NCBI RefSeq assembly: GCF_026898155.1 | Contig: NZ_CP114029.1 | Span: 937,501 to 1,001,500, forward strand | Source of the DNA: Jiella pelagia | GTDB taxonomy: Bacteria > Pseudomonadota > Alphaproteobacteria > Rhizobiales > Rhizobiaceae | Length of the DNA stretch: 64,000 nucleotides | Direction of reading: 5' to 3' | Shown: positions 37,116 to 46,485 of the stretch, one piece after another | Layout of the letters: the number at the start of each line of letters is the position of its first letter | How positions within the stretch are numbered: the first letter of the stretch is position 1 | Program-made: the position numbers and the translations under genes | Notes under the pieces: generated by a model | Told to the model about the DNA's origin: nothing | Database searches by the model: none | Seen by the model: the letters and a program-made list of their open reading frames with translations, nothing else

Positions 37116-38070
37116 TCACCCCTTCGTGGCCCGGACCGCCACGTCCGTCAGGCGGTCGATCGTCGCGGCGTCGGTGCCGATGGCGACGTGGAACACCTCC
37201 GCGATCACCTGCGTCCAGCCATGGATGAAGTAGGTCCAGCCGTCGGTGACGGTGAGGCCGCGCCGCGCCGCCTGCTCGCGCGCCTGATCGAGAAAGACGA
37301 GGTCGCCGCGATAGTTGAGGTCCCAGACGACCGCGCGCTCCGGAAACACGGCTCGATCGGACAACGGCGATCCCGGCGCGTCCTTGCCGAGGCCGGTGGC
37401 GTTGATCACCAGCGAACCCGGCCGCAGACCGGCCAGAACGGCGTCGTTGTCGGCCGGCGTCGAGGCAAGGACGTAGTCGACAGCGACGTCGCTTGCGATC
37501 TGCGCGTGGATGTGGCGGATCTCGTCCAGCCGGGCTTGCGAGCGGTCGGCGACGACGATGCGCGCCGGCACGTCTCCGCCGCGCTCCTTGCGCATCAGAT
37601 ACCAGGTGAGCGCGATGGTCGATCCGCCGGCGCCGATCGAGAAGACCTCGGCCCCGGTGCGGGCGAAGTGGCCCACGCCGAGAAAGCCGTCGATCGCAAG
37701 GCCGGATGAGATCGGGTCCTTGGCATGACAGACAAGCTTGCCGTCATGCTTGGAGATGCAGGACGTCTCCTTCATCAGCGCCGCGAAGGGGTCGATCACG
37801 TCGAACAGGTCGCGGCAGGCGGCGAAGAGATCGATCTTGTGGGTGGTGACCAATGCGCCGAGGGACAGGGGATCGTCCCGGATGAACTCGACCGCTTCGC
37901 GATAGGCGGCCGGGTCCGCATGGAGGGGAAAGTCGATCCCACGGATCTCGACGTCACCGAGGCCGAGTTCCGCCGCCCAGGCGGGAAACACCTTCATGAT
38001 CGAGTCTCTGGCCGGTGGTGACGCCGATGAAGTAGAGCGTCGGCTTTTCGGCTGGTTGATAGGATCTCAT
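37116..38070 (-). CDS. Shikimate/quinate dehydrogenase-like oxidoreductase, apparent +1 frameshift at the N-terminus
   Basis: A 317-residue (restored) protein of the shikimate dehydrogenase fold: LGALVTTHKIDLFAACRDLF with the catalytic Lys, SIGAGGSTIALTWYLMR as nucleotide-binding loop, and SLVINATGLGKDAPGSPLSD. The first 22 residues (MRSYQPAEKPTLYFIGVTTG) lie in another frame; removing the A from GAGACTC (coding strand, 38002-38008) gives TTGQSSIMKVFPAWAAEL. The restored ATG overlaps the eda stop as ATGA, which supports the repair. A start at 37997 would lose the substrate-binding N-terminus. In a sugar operon its substrate is probably not shikimate. Confidence 0.83.
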
Positions 38071-38711
38071 CCGCGCAGCTCTTTCGCCCTTGCAACGGCT
38101 GCCCGCGCCTTTGCCTCGATCGCCTGCCAGTCGCCGGCCCGCATGTCTTCCGGCTTGGCGATCCAGGTGCCGCCCACCGCCGCGATCTCGGGCAGCGAGA
38201 GCCACTCAGACATCGTATCGAGCGTCACGCCGCCCGTCGGGATGTATTTCGCCCGCAGATGGGCAAAGGGCGCATTGATGTTCTTCAGCATCGAAGGTCC
38301 GCCGGCCGGCGTCGCCGGAAAAAACTTCATCAGACGGCAGCCGCGGGCGGTGGCGAGCGAGATATCCGACGGCGTCATGATCCCCGGCGCGAAGGGCAGG
38401 CCTGCCGCTTCGGCGGCCGCGACCACGGCGGGATCGAAACCCGGCGCGAGGGCGAATGCGGCGCCCGCATCCATCGCGCGCTTCACCTGATCCGGGCTCA
38501 ACACCGTTCCGGCACCGAGCAGAAGCTCGGGCCTTTGGTCGCGCAGCCGCGCCATGACGTCGGCGGCAGCCTCGGTCCTGAAGGTGATCTCGGCAACGCC
38601 GAGGCCTCCCGCAAGAAGCGCATCGGCCAGCGGCACGGCATGCTCGACGCTGTCGATGGCGATCACCGGCACGACGCCGATCGTCGAAATCACATCGAAG
38701 ACGTCACTCAT
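38067..38711 (-). CDS. eda: 2-keto-3-deoxy-6-phosphogluconate aldolase
   Basis: A 214-residue class I aldolase. VAEITFRTEAAADVM holds the catalytic Glu, LLLGAGTVLSPDQVKRAMDA the family signature and RLMKFFPATPAGG the Schiff-base Lys (about residue 130). IPTGGVTLD binds phosphate. It splits KDPG to pyruvate and glyceraldehyde-3-phosphate in the Entner-Doudoroff pathway; related substrates (KDPGal) are possible. ATGA overlaps join it to genes on both sides. Confidence 0.9.
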   Translation of the reverse strand: MSDVFDVISTIGVVPVIAIDSVEHAVPLADALLAGGLGVAEITFRTEAAADVMARLRDQRPELLLGAGTVLSPDQVKRAMDAGAAFALAPGFDPAVVAAAEAAGLPFAPGIMTPSDISLATARGCRLMKFFPATPAGGPSMLKNINAPFAHLRAKYIPTGGVTLDTMSEWLSLPEIAAVGGTWIAKPEDMRAGDWQAIEAKARAAVARAKELRG

Positions 38712-39343
38712 GCGACCATCTCCCCGCCACCGAGGATCGCCTCGACGTCGGCCGGGCTGCGTTCGCGCCACGCGGGGTTTTCTTCGGCGACGTAGCCGCC
38801 CTTGCCATTGTCCATGACGCGCACGCGCATCCCGCCGGAGCGCTCGATGATGCCGTAGTCCTGGCCGGAATCGGCCGGATAGGCGAAGAACATGACGAGG
38901 TCCTGCGAGCCGATGTTCACCGAGCGGTGAATCCAGAACGGCGGCACGTAGCAGACCTGCTGCGGCCCCATCTCGACCAGGCGCACCTCGCCGCCGGGGC
39001 TTTCCAGCTGCATGATGCCGCGCCCGGACAGGGTGTGGTAGATTTCCGGCCGGTCGCCCTTCGCATGGATGTGGCCGCGGGTGAGGAAGAACTCGCGTCC
39101 GACCTTGCCGGGCTCCATCCGGGTGACGCCCATGATCAGGTCGGAGGTCTTTTCTCCCGGCGTATAGGACGTGACTTCATAGGCGACGTCGTCGGCTTTT
39201 TCCGCCAGGATGGCCGCAAAGGCCTCCGCGTCGGCGTAGAGCCCTGCCAGGTCCCGGTAGGTCTTGCGGTAATGTCCGTCGCCATTGACCAGAAAGCCGG
39301 TGGCGACGGAGACGTCGCAGCGCCGTGGTTCGGCTACGCGCAT
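38708..39343 (-). CDS. Cupin-type glucose-6-phosphate isomerase
   Basis: A 211-residue cupin. LTRGHIHAKGDRPEIYHTLS gives the two His and the Glu that hold the metal, and VPPFWIHRSVN the last His. This matches the archaeal-type PGI family also found in some rhizobia. It interconverts glucose-6-phosphate and fructose-6-phosphate, or a close sugar phosphate. First gene of the minus-strand operon, directly behind the control region with two HexR-like palindromes. Confidence 0.85.
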   Translation of the reverse strand: MRVAEPRRCDVSVATGFLVNGDGHYRKTYRDLAGLYADAEAFAAILAEKADDVAYEVTSYTPGEKTSDLIMGVTRMEPGKVGREFFLTRGHIHAKGDRPEIYHTLSGRGIMQLESPGGEVRLVEMGPQQVCYVPPFWIHRSVNIGSQDLVMFFAYPADSGQDYGIIERSGGMRVRVMDNGKGGYVAEENPAWRERSPADVEAILGGGEMVA

Positions 39344-39362
39344 GTACTAGCCTCCTCATTTA

Positions 39363-39439
39363 CGTAGCATTGCTACATTCTTGCCGGATAATACGACTGC
39401 AATTCCGAGATTCACAAGCCTTCCCGTAATTTCACTACA
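39363..39439. promoter_or_regulatory. Two HexR-like palindromic operators in the divergent promoter
   Basis: CGTAGCATTGCTACA (39363-39377) and CGTAATTTCACTACA (39425-39439) both fit the HexR pattern TGTARTNNNAYTACA closely (GTA at one side, CTACA at the other). They lie in the 227-base gap between pgi (minus) and the sugar ABC operon (plus). An RpiR/HexR gene is in the minus operon, so one regulator could control both. The gap is AT-rich relative to the surroundings and holds no gene. Confidence 0.72.
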
Positions 39440-39570
39440 TTTTTTTTGATCGCTGATTGACGCGCTCCGATCTCGGCATTAGCGTCCGAAGTTGTGCCCG
39501 CCGCCGCCAGGTCCACCCGACGCCGCTCGGGGACCCAGCCGCCGCAGGGCTTTGATTGGGAGGTCAAAAC

Positions 39571-40536
39571 ATGAAACTCGCGATTTTCGCTGGTGCCCTG
39601 ATGGGTGCCACGGTGATGACGTCTGCCGCCATGGCGCAGGAATCCTGCTCGATCGGCGTTTCCATGTACACGCTCGACGCGCCGTACTTCGCGGCCCAGG
39701 AAGCTGCCGCCCGCCAGGCGGCCGAAGACGCCGGCTGCACCGTCCGCACGGCCGACGGCCAGAACGACATGGTCAAGCAGATGGGCGACATCGAAGACAT
39801 GATTGCCGCTGGCGTCAACGTCCTGATCGTCAACCCGCGCGATCCGCTCGGCCTGGTGCCGGCCGTCAACGCGGCGACAGCCGAGGGCGTCAAGGTCGTG
39901 GCCATGGATTCCATGCTCGACGCCTCCGCCAACTTCATCACCAACGTGTCGGCCTCGAATGCGGAAAACGGCAAGCTGGTCGGCCAGTGGCTGGCCACGG
40001 CGACAGGCGGCAAGCCGCTGAAGATCGCCCTGATCTCGGGCCAGAAGGGAAATCTCGTCGGTGAGGCCCGCCGTCTCGGCGTGCTTTCCGGCCTGCTGGA
40101 AGCCCAGCTGACCAACTACGGCAACGCCGACATCTCCATCGTCGGCCAGGGCTGGGGCGGTTGGTCGACCGACGGCGGCCTGACGGCCATGGAAGACCTT
40201 CTGACCGCCCATCCGGACATCAACGTCGTCCTCGGCGAGAACGATTCCATGGTGATCGGCGCCCGCGAGGCTCTGAAGGCCGCCGGCCGGCTCGACGGCG
40301 TTCTGCTGGTCGCCGCCGCCGACGGCCAGAAGGAAGCCTACGCGATGATCAAGAACGGCGAATATGGCGCCACCGGCCTCAACGATCCGGCCGCGCTCGC
40401 CAAGATGGCCGTCGACATCGGCGTCAAGGCGCTGAACGGCGAAGAGCAGAACCTCGGCAAGTACACCTTCACCGACCCGGCCGCGGTGACGAAGGACAAT
40501 GTCGACCAGTACTACAAGCCCGACTCGGTCTTCTGA
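39571..40536 (+). CDS. Sugar ABC transporter substrate-binding protein (RbsB-like)
   Basis: A 321-residue periplasmic binding protein of the ribose/galactose family. Signal peptide MKLAIFAGALMGATVMTSAA; VSMYTLDAPYFAAQEAAARQ, VNVLIVNPRDPLGLVPAVN and VVLGENDSMVIGAREAL are family hallmarks, with ligand Asp/Asn/Arg positions in the usual hinge segments. GGGAGG is well spaced before the ATG. First gene of the plus-strand operon; sugar not known. Confidence 0.9.
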   Translation: MKLAIFAGALMGATVMTSAAMAQESCSIGVSMYTLDAPYFAAQEAAARQAAEDAGCTVRTADGQNDMVKQMGDIEDMIAAGVNVLIVNPRDPLGLVPAVNAATAEGVKVVAMDSMLDASANFITNVSASNAENGKLVGQWLATATGGKPLKIALISGQKGNLVGEARRLGVLSGLLEAQLTNYGNADISIVGQGWGGWSTDGGLTAMEDLLTAHPDINVVLGENDSMVIGAREALKAAGRLDGVLLVAAADGQKEAYAMIKNGEYGATGLNDPAALAKMAVDIGVKALNGEEQNLGKYTFTDPAAVTKDNVDQYYKPDSVF

Positions 40537-40611
40537 TCGTCCGGTGACCGCCGGATGAGAGCCCGGCGGTCACCGCCGTTTCGACATCGCGAAACGCAAG
40601 GGGTGCGGCCC

Positions 40612-42117
40612 GTGACGGCCCTGATCCAGCTTGAGAACATCACCAAGACATTCGCCGGCGTCCACGCGCTGACCGATGTCGATTTCGACCTTATGGCCGG
40701 CGAGGTGCATGCGCTCGTCGGCGAGAACGGCGCCGGCAAATCCACCCTGATGCGGGTTCTCGGCGGCGAGATGCGACCGAATGCCGGTCGCACGCTGATC
40801 GAGGGCGAAGAGATCCGCCTCGCCGGCCCGACCGACGCGATCCGGCGCGGCATTTCGGTCATCCACCAGGAGATGGCGCTGGCGCCCGATCTGTCGGTGG
40901 CCGAGAACATCTTTCTCGGCGCCCTGCCGCAAGGCATCAACTGGGCGCGGCTGAACGAACGGGCGCGTATCCTGATCGAGCGGCTGGGCTTCGACATCTC
41001 GCCGCGGGCGCAGGTCGCCGATCTCGCCGTCGCCCACCAACAGGTGGTGGAGATCGCCAAGGCGCTGTCGCGCGACGTCAAGGCCATCGTCTTCGACGAA
41101 CCGACCGCCGTCCTCGCCAGCGGCGATGCGGAGCGGCTCCTTGAAATCATCAAGGGTCTGCGCGCCGAAGGCGTCGGCATCGTCTACATCTCCCACCGGC
41201 TCGACGAGATCTACAAGATCGCCGACCGCATCACCGTCATGAAGGACGGCCAGCGGGTCGGTACCGTCACGCCGGCCTCGACCCCTGTCGAAGACCTCAT
41301 CCGCATGATGGTCGGCCGGCCGCTGTCGCAGCTTTTCGGCGACAAGCCGGACACGACCATCGGCGAAGAGGTCCTGCGGATCGACGACCTGACGCTGCCG
41401 AACGGCATTCGCGGCGTCAATCTCTCGATCCGCCGCGGCGAAGTGGTCGGCCTCGGCGGCCTTGTCGGCTCCGGCCGCACCGAGGTCGCGCGGGCGATCT
41501 TCGGCGCCGATCGGATCGCCAGCGGAACGATGACGCTCAATGGCCGGCCCTACGCGCCGCGCTCGCCCCGCCACGCGGTAAAGCAGGGCGTCGGCCTGGT
41601 ACCGGAGGACCGCAAGAGCCAGGGCGTCGTTCTCGACATGGAGATCCGCAAGAACGCCACCATGGCCAGCACCGGCCCGATCACCCGGGCCGGCTTCTTC
41701 AGGCCGAGCGCCGAGCGCGGCGTCGTCGAGAGGCTGATCCAGTCCCTGCGGATCAAGCTCGGCTCGATGAACGATCCGGTCTCGAGCCTGTCCGGCGGCA
41801 ACCAGCAGAAGGTGGTGCTGGCCAAGTGGTTCAATGCCGATCCCGACCTGATCATCCTCGACGAGCCGACGCGCGGCGTCGACGTCGGCGCGAAGACCGA
41901 GATCTATTCGCTGATCCACCAGCTCGCCTCGGCCGGCAAGGCCGTCATCGTCATCTCGTCGGAACATGCCGAACTGTTCGGGCTCTGCGACCGGGTGCTG
42001 GTGATGGGGGAAGGCCGGCTGCGAGGCGAGTTGCAGCCCCACGAATTCCAGGAAGAAAAGCTGCTGACGCTGTCGATGACCGGTGATCGGCAAAGCGGCA
42101 CGGAGGGCCGGGCATGA
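40612..42117 (+). CDS. Sugar ABC transporter ATPase, double-domain (RbsA/XylG-like)
   Basis: A 501-residue protein with two ABC cassettes. N-terminal Walker A GENGAGKSTLMRVLGG and signature-like VADLAVAHQQVVEIAKAL; the C-terminal half has the degenerate Walker A GGLVGSGRTEVARAIFG usual for the family, then LSGGNQQKVVLAKW and LIILDEPTRGVDVG. The start is a GTG at 40612 (MTALIQLENI). It overlaps the permease gene by four bases. Confidence 0.9.
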   Translation: MTALIQLENITKTFAGVHALTDVDFDLMAGEVHALVGENGAGKSTLMRVLGGEMRPNAGRTLIEGEEIRLAGPTDAIRRGISVIHQEMALAPDLSVAENIFLGALPQGINWARLNERARILIERLGFDISPRAQVADLAVAHQQVVEIAKALSRDVKAIVFDEPTAVLASGDAERLLEIIKGLRAEGVGIVYISHRLDEIYKIADRITVMKDGQRVGTVTPASTPVEDLIRMMVGRPLSQLFGDKPDTTIGEEVLRIDDLTLPNGIRGVNLSIRRGEVVGLGGLVGSGRTEVARAIFGADRIASGTMTLNGRPYAPRSPRHAVKQGVGLVPEDRKSQGVVLDMEIRKNATMASTGPITRAGFFRPSAERGVVERLIQSLRIKLGSMNDPVSSLSGGNQQKVVLAKWFNADPDLIILDEPTRGVDVGAKTEIYSLIHQLASAGKAVIVISSEHAELFGLCDRVLVMGEGRLRGELQPHEFQEEKLLTLSMTGDRQSGTEGRA

Positions 42118-43100
42118 CGGACAACGCGGCAACCATCAACGAGACGCAAGCCCAAAGCCGCTTCAACTTCGGCAAGGCCTTCCGGCAGTACGGCACCTTC
42201 ATCATCTTCGTCCTGCTCCTGATCGTCGCGCAGGCCCAGTCGGATGCCTTCCTGACCGAGCGCAACGTCATGAACGTGCTGCGCCAGATGTCGGGGATCG
42301 GCGTGATGGCGATCGGCATGCTGTTCGTCATCCTGACCCGCGGCATCGACCTTTCGGTCGGCTCCATCGCCGCCCTCGGCTCGGTTTCGGCGGCCATCCT
42401 CATCCAGTCCTATCCGCTGCCCGTCGCGCTCGTCATGGCGATCGGGATCGGCGCGGCCTGCGGGCTGATCTCCGGCGCCCTGATCGCCTTCTTCCGCCTG
42501 CCGGCCTTCGTCATCACCCTTGCGATGATGACGGCGGCGCGCGGCTTCGCGCTGATCCTGTCGAACGGCCAGCCGATCATGCCGGGCCCGTCCGGCGCGC
42601 CGCTGCAGGCGTTCGGAACGTCCTTCAGCCTCGGCTTCCCGAACCCCGCCGTGCTGATGATCGGGCTCTTCGCGCTCGCCTTCCTCGTCCTCAACTACAG
42701 CCGCTTCGGCCGGCTGGTGAAGGCGATCGGTTCGAACGAGGAGGCCGTGCGCCTCTCCGGGATCTCGGTGCCGTGGTACGTCCTGTCGGTCTACGTGATC
42801 TCCGGTGCGCTCGCCGCGGTCGCCGGCGTTCTCATCACCTCGCGCTCCGGCGTCGGCTCGGCCTCGGTCGGCGCCGGCAACGAACTCGACGTCATCGCCG
42901 CTGTCGTCATCGGCGGGGCGAGCCTGATGGGCGGGCGCGGCGGCGTCATCAACACCTTCATCGGCGTGATGATCCTCGGCGTGATCGGCAACATCATGAA
43001 TCTCGCCGGCGTGCCGGGATATCACCAGCAGGTCTATCTCGGCGTCATCATCGTCGTCGCCGTCCTGATCCAGAACGGCTCCACCCTGTTCCGCCGCTGA
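42114..43100 (+). CDS. Sugar ABC transporter permease (RbsC-like)
   Basis: A 328-residue membrane protein with about ten helices. MAIGMLFVILTRGIDLSVGS is the signature of RbsC-type permeases and IAAVVIGGASLMGGRGGVIN the conserved late loop contacting the ATPase. It overlaps the ATPase gene by ATGA and is followed after four bases by the FGGY kinase. Confidence 0.9.
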   Translation: MTDNAATINETQAQSRFNFGKAFRQYGTFIIFVLLLIVAQAQSDAFLTERNVMNVLRQMSGIGVMAIGMLFVILTRGIDLSVGSIAALGSVSAAILIQSYPLPVALVMAIGIGAACGLISGALIAFFRLPAFVITLAMMTAARGFALILSNGQPIMPGPSGAPLQAFGTSFSLGFPNPAVLMIGLFALAFLVLNYSRFGRLVKAIGSNEEAVRLSGISVPWYVLSVYVISGALAAVAGVLITSRSGVGSASVGAGNELDVIAAVVIGGASLMGGRGGVINTFIGVMILGVIGNIMNLAGVPGYHQQVYLGVIIVVAVLIQNGSTLFRR

Positions 43101-43104
43101 TATT

Positions 43105-44610
43105 ATGGAAACGACCGTCGCAATCGACATCGGCACGGGATCGACCCGCGCCGCCCTGATGAGCCCGGACGGCAAGGTGCTGTTCGTCGCCGCGCGCGAA
43201 TATCGCCAGATCGTCCCGGCCTTCGGCTGGTCCGAGCAGCGGGCCGACGATTGGTGGAACGCGGCCGTGGCGTGCCTGCGCGAAGTCACCGACCACGCCC
43301 GCGGCGCCGGCCACACGATCGCGGCGGTCTGCGCCTGCGGCCAGATGCACGGCACGGTGCTGGTCGACGCCGACGGCAATCCGGCCCGCGAGACCGTACC
43401 CTTGTGGAACGACAAGCGCACGCTCGACCATGTCCGCGCCTTCGAAGCCAATGAGGAGCTGTCGGACTGGCTGCAGCTGACCGCCAATCCGCCGACGCCG
43501 GCCTGGCCGGCGTTCAAGCTGCAGTGGCTGCGCGACAACGATCCGGGCGCCTATGCACGCACCGCGACCGTGATGATGCCGAAGGACTTCGTCAATCTGC
43601 GGCTGACCGGCGAGCGGGCGATGGACTGGACGGATGCCGCCTGCTCCTTCCTGGTCGACGCCTCGACCGGCACATGGTCGCAGGCGGTGTTCGATCGTCT
43701 CGGCCTCGACGTCTCGATGATGCCGCCGATCCGCCTGCCGTCGGAGATCCTGGGCCATGTCAACGCATCGGCTGCGGCGGAGACCGGGCTTCTCCAAGAA
43801 ACGCCAGTGCTGGTCGGCGGCGGCGACTATCCGGTGGCCCTCCTCGGCTCCGGCGTCTGCCGTCCCGGCCTCGCCTCGGAGGTCGCCGGCACGTCGTCGA
43901 TCGTCACCCTCGTCACCGAGAAGCCGGTGCTCGATCCCGAGATCAGCAATGTCGGGACGCCCGAAGGCAATTGGGGAGCGTTCGTGCTGCTCGAAGCCGG
44001 CGGCGACAGCGCCCGCTGGGCCCGCCGCACCTTCCACGACGACCGGGTCGGCTATGCCGAGACGCTGGCCATGGCAGAAGCCGCACCGGCCGGGGCGGAA
44101 GCGCTGTTCTTCCTGCCCTATCTCGTCGGCGAGCGGCTGGGCGAACACCGCAATTCCCGGGCCCAGTTCTTCGGCCTGTCCGCCCGCCACGGCCTGCCGC
44201 AGATGCATCGCGCGGTACTCGAAGGCGTCGGCTTTGCCGTCAACCGCCATCTCAAGGTCATGGAGCGGGCGACCGGCACCGTGCCCGAGGTGCTGATCGC
44301 ATCCGGCGGCGGCGCCAAGGCCGATCTCTGGCTGCGGATCAAGGCCAGCATCTACGGCAAGACCATCCTCATCCCGGAAGAGGCCGAGTGCGGCCTCGTC
44401 GGCTGCGCGATCCTCGCGGCGGTCGCCACCGGCGCCGACGCAAACCTCGATGCCGCCGCGGCGCGGATCGTCCGCCATACGCGCGAGGTTCGGCCGGAGC
44501 CGCGCTGGGCCGAGACCTATGCCCGGATGCAGCCGATCTTCGACCGCCTCTATGCATCGGCGCAGGATTTCTACGACGACCTCGACGCGCTCGATGCTGA
44601 AAGCGCCTGA
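43105..44610 (+). CDS. FGGY-family carbohydrate kinase (xylulokinase-like)
   Basis: A 501-residue sugar kinase of the actin-fold FGGY family. AIDIGTGSTRAALMSPDGKV is the phosphate-1 loop, ACGQMHGTVLVDADG and PLWNDKRT the sugar-binding part, VLVGGGDYPVALLGSG the catalytic Asp loop and EVLIASGGGAKADLWLRI the adenosine motif. The clustering with a sugar importer, two SDRs and a GldA-like enzyme suggests it phosphorylates a ketose or polyol-derived ketose. Substrate not assignable from sequence. Confidence 0.88.
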   Translation: METTVAIDIGTGSTRAALMSPDGKVLFVAAREYRQIVPAFGWSEQRADDWWNAAVACLREVTDHARGAGHTIAAVCACGQMHGTVLVDADGNPARETVPLWNDKRTLDHVRAFEANEELSDWLQLTANPPTPAWPAFKLQWLRDNDPGAYARTATVMMPKDFVNLRLTGERAMDWTDAACSFLVDASTGTWSQAVFDRLGLDVSMMPPIRLPSEILGHVNASAAAETGLLQETPVLVGGGDYPVALLGSGVCRPGLASEVAGTSSIVTLVTEKPVLDPEISNVGTPEGNWGAFVLLEAGGDSARWARRTFHDDRVGYAETLAMAEAAPAGAEALFFLPYLVGERLGEHRNSRAQFFGLSARHGLPQMHRAVLEGVGFAVNRHLKVMERATGTVPEVLIASGGGAKADLWLRIKASIYGKTILIPEEAECGLVGCAILAAVATGADANLDAAAARIVRHTREVRPEPRWAETYARMQPIFDRLYASAQDFYDDLDALDAESA

Positions 44611-44626
44611 CCTCGGGAGACTATCG

Positions 44627-45392
44627 ATGACCTATATGGACCGCTTCCGGCTGACCGGACGCACGGCTCTCGTGACCGGCGGTGCGCGGGGCATCGGCCT
44701 TGCCACCTGCGAGGCGCTGGCCGAGTCCGGCGCCCGGGTGATCCTCACCGACCGCGACGGCGAGATGGCGGAGACCTCCGCCGCGACGCTGCGCTCCAAA
44801 GGCTACGACGTCGTCGCCGACCGGCTGGAAGTGACCTCTTCCGCTGCCGTCGAGGCGCTCGCCGGCAAGTATCCCGAGGTCGACGTGCTGGTGAACAATG
44901 CCGGCATCGCCCGCTCCAACGTTCCGGCCGAGACGATGAGCGACGACGTCTGGAGCCTCGGTGATCGACATCAACCTGAACGGCCTGTTCTGGTGCTGCC
45001 GCTCCTTCGGCAGGCCCATGCTGGAGCGCAAGGCGGGCGCGATCGTCAATATCGGCTCGATGTCGGGCTTCATCGTCAATCGCCCCCAGGAACAGGCCCA
45101 GTACAACGCCTCGAAGGCGGCGGTGCACCAGCTGACGCGCTCGCTGGCGGCCGAGTGGGCGCCGCGCGGGGTCCGCGTGAACGCGGTGGCGCCGACCTAC
45201 ATCGAGACCGAAATGAACGCCTATGTCTACGACGACCCGGAGCTGATGCGCCACTGGGTCGGCGGGACGCCGCAGGAGCGCATGGGCCGGCCCGACGAGG
45301 TCGCCGCGGTCGTCCTGTTCCTCGCCTCCGAGGCGGCGAGCCTGATGACCGGTTCCATCGTCCTGGCGGACGGCGGCTACACCTGCTGGTGA
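44627..45392 (+). CDS. Short-chain dehydrogenase/reductase, apparent +1 frameshift
   Basis: A 254-residue (restored) SDR. TGGARGIGLATCEAL is the cofactor motif, LVNNAGIARSNVPAE the NNAG motif, NIGSMSGFIVN the catalytic Ser and QYNASKAAVHQLTRSL the YxxxK pair. The frame breaks at GAGCCTC (44953-44959); deleting one C gives DDVWSSVIDINLNGLFW, the standard SDR helix. A start inside the second half (44961) would lose the whole cofactor site. It follows the kinase and likely oxidises a polyol to a ketose. Confidence 0.88.
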
Positions 45393-45403
45393 GGGAGCAA
45401 CAC

Positions 45404-46471
45404 ATGTACATCACGGGAGCCCGCTTTCCGGGCCGCTATATCCAGGCGCCGGGGCTGATCGCTCGTCTCGGCGAAGAATCCAAGAGCCTCGGCCAAAAGG
45501 CCCTGGTCATCCTCGACGGCAATGTCGCGGGTTTCCTGGAATCCTCGGTGCGCGAGGGCGTTCAGCCGCTCGAAACGACGCTGCTCATCCACGGCGGCGA
45601 ATGTTCGGAGCGCGAAATCGGCCGAGGCGTCGAGGCCGGCAAGGCCGCCGGGGCCAACCTCGTCGTCGGCATCGGCGGCGGCAAGGCGCTCGACACGGCC
45701 AAGGCGGCCGCCTTTCGTCTCGGCAGCCTGCCGACCGTCATCGTTCCGACCATCGCCGCATCCGACGCGCCCTGCTCGGCGCTCGCCGTGGTCTACACGG
45801 AGGAGCACACGGTCGACTACGACTACTTCCTGCCGCGCAATCCCGATCTCGTCCTGGTCGACACGCAGATCGTCGCCGAGGCGCCGGCCCGCTTCCTCGC
45901 GGCCGGGATCGGCGATGCGTTGGCGACCTGGTACGAGGCCGAAAGCTCCCGCATCGCCGACGCGCCGAACTGCTGGGGCACGCACGGCTCGCCGCTGGCC
46001 TTCGAGATCGCCCGGTTCTGCCGCGACACCATCGTCGAACACGGCGCCAAGGCGCTGGCCGAATGCGACGCCAACACCACCGGCCCGGCCTTCGAAAAGG
46101 TGGTCGAGGCGAACATCCTTCTTTCCGGGGCGGGCTTTGAATCCGGCGGCGTCGCCGGCGCCCATGCCATCCACAACGGCCTCTGCGAACTTCACGACGT
46201 GCACGGCTACCTGCATGGCGAGAAGGTCGCGATCGGCGTCCTCGGAACGCTCCTGATCCACGGCCAGCAGGACGAGTTTGAGAAGGTGCGGGATTACTGC
46301 CGCACGGTGCGCCTGCCGACGACGCTGGCGGAAATCGGTATCACCGAGGTGACGGACGAGAAGCTCCGCAAGGTGGCGGAGCGGGCCTGCCGGCCGGGCG
46401 ATCTCATGGACAACGAGCCGATCCGCGTCTCGCCCGACATGGTCGTCGCAGCGCTCCGGCAACTGGCTTGA
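45404..46471 (+). CDS. Glycerol dehydrogenase-like iron/zinc alcohol dehydrogenase (GldA family)
   Basis: A 355-residue group III metal-dependent dehydrogenase. VVGIGGGKALDTAKAAA is the NAD motif, FLAAGIGDALATWYEAE supplies the Asp ligand, and GGVAGAHAIHNGL and GYLHGEKVAIG the two His ligands. MYITGARFPGRYIQAPG is the typical GldA start. It probably reduces or oxidises a small polyol or keto compound produced in this operon. It follows the SDR gene after 11 bases and ends where the second SDR begins. Confidence 0.9.
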   Translation: MYITGARFPGRYIQAPGLIARLGEESKSLGQKALVILDGNVAGFLESSVREGVQPLETTLLIHGGECSEREIGRGVEAGKAAGANLVVGIGGGKALDTAKAAAFRLGSLPTVIVPTIAASDAPCSALAVVYTEEHTVDYDYFLPRNPDLVLVDTQIVAEAPARFLAAGIGDALATWYEAESSRIADAPNCWGTHGSPLAFEIARFCRDTIVEHGAKALAECDANTTGPAFEKVVEANILLSGAGFESGGVAGAHAIHNGLCELHDVHGYLHGEKVAIGVLGTLLIHGQQDEFEKVRDYCRTVRLPTTLAEIGITEVTDEKLRKVAERACRPGDLMDNEPIRVSPDMVVAALRQLA

Positions 46472-46485
46472 GGGGAGGATTGGGA

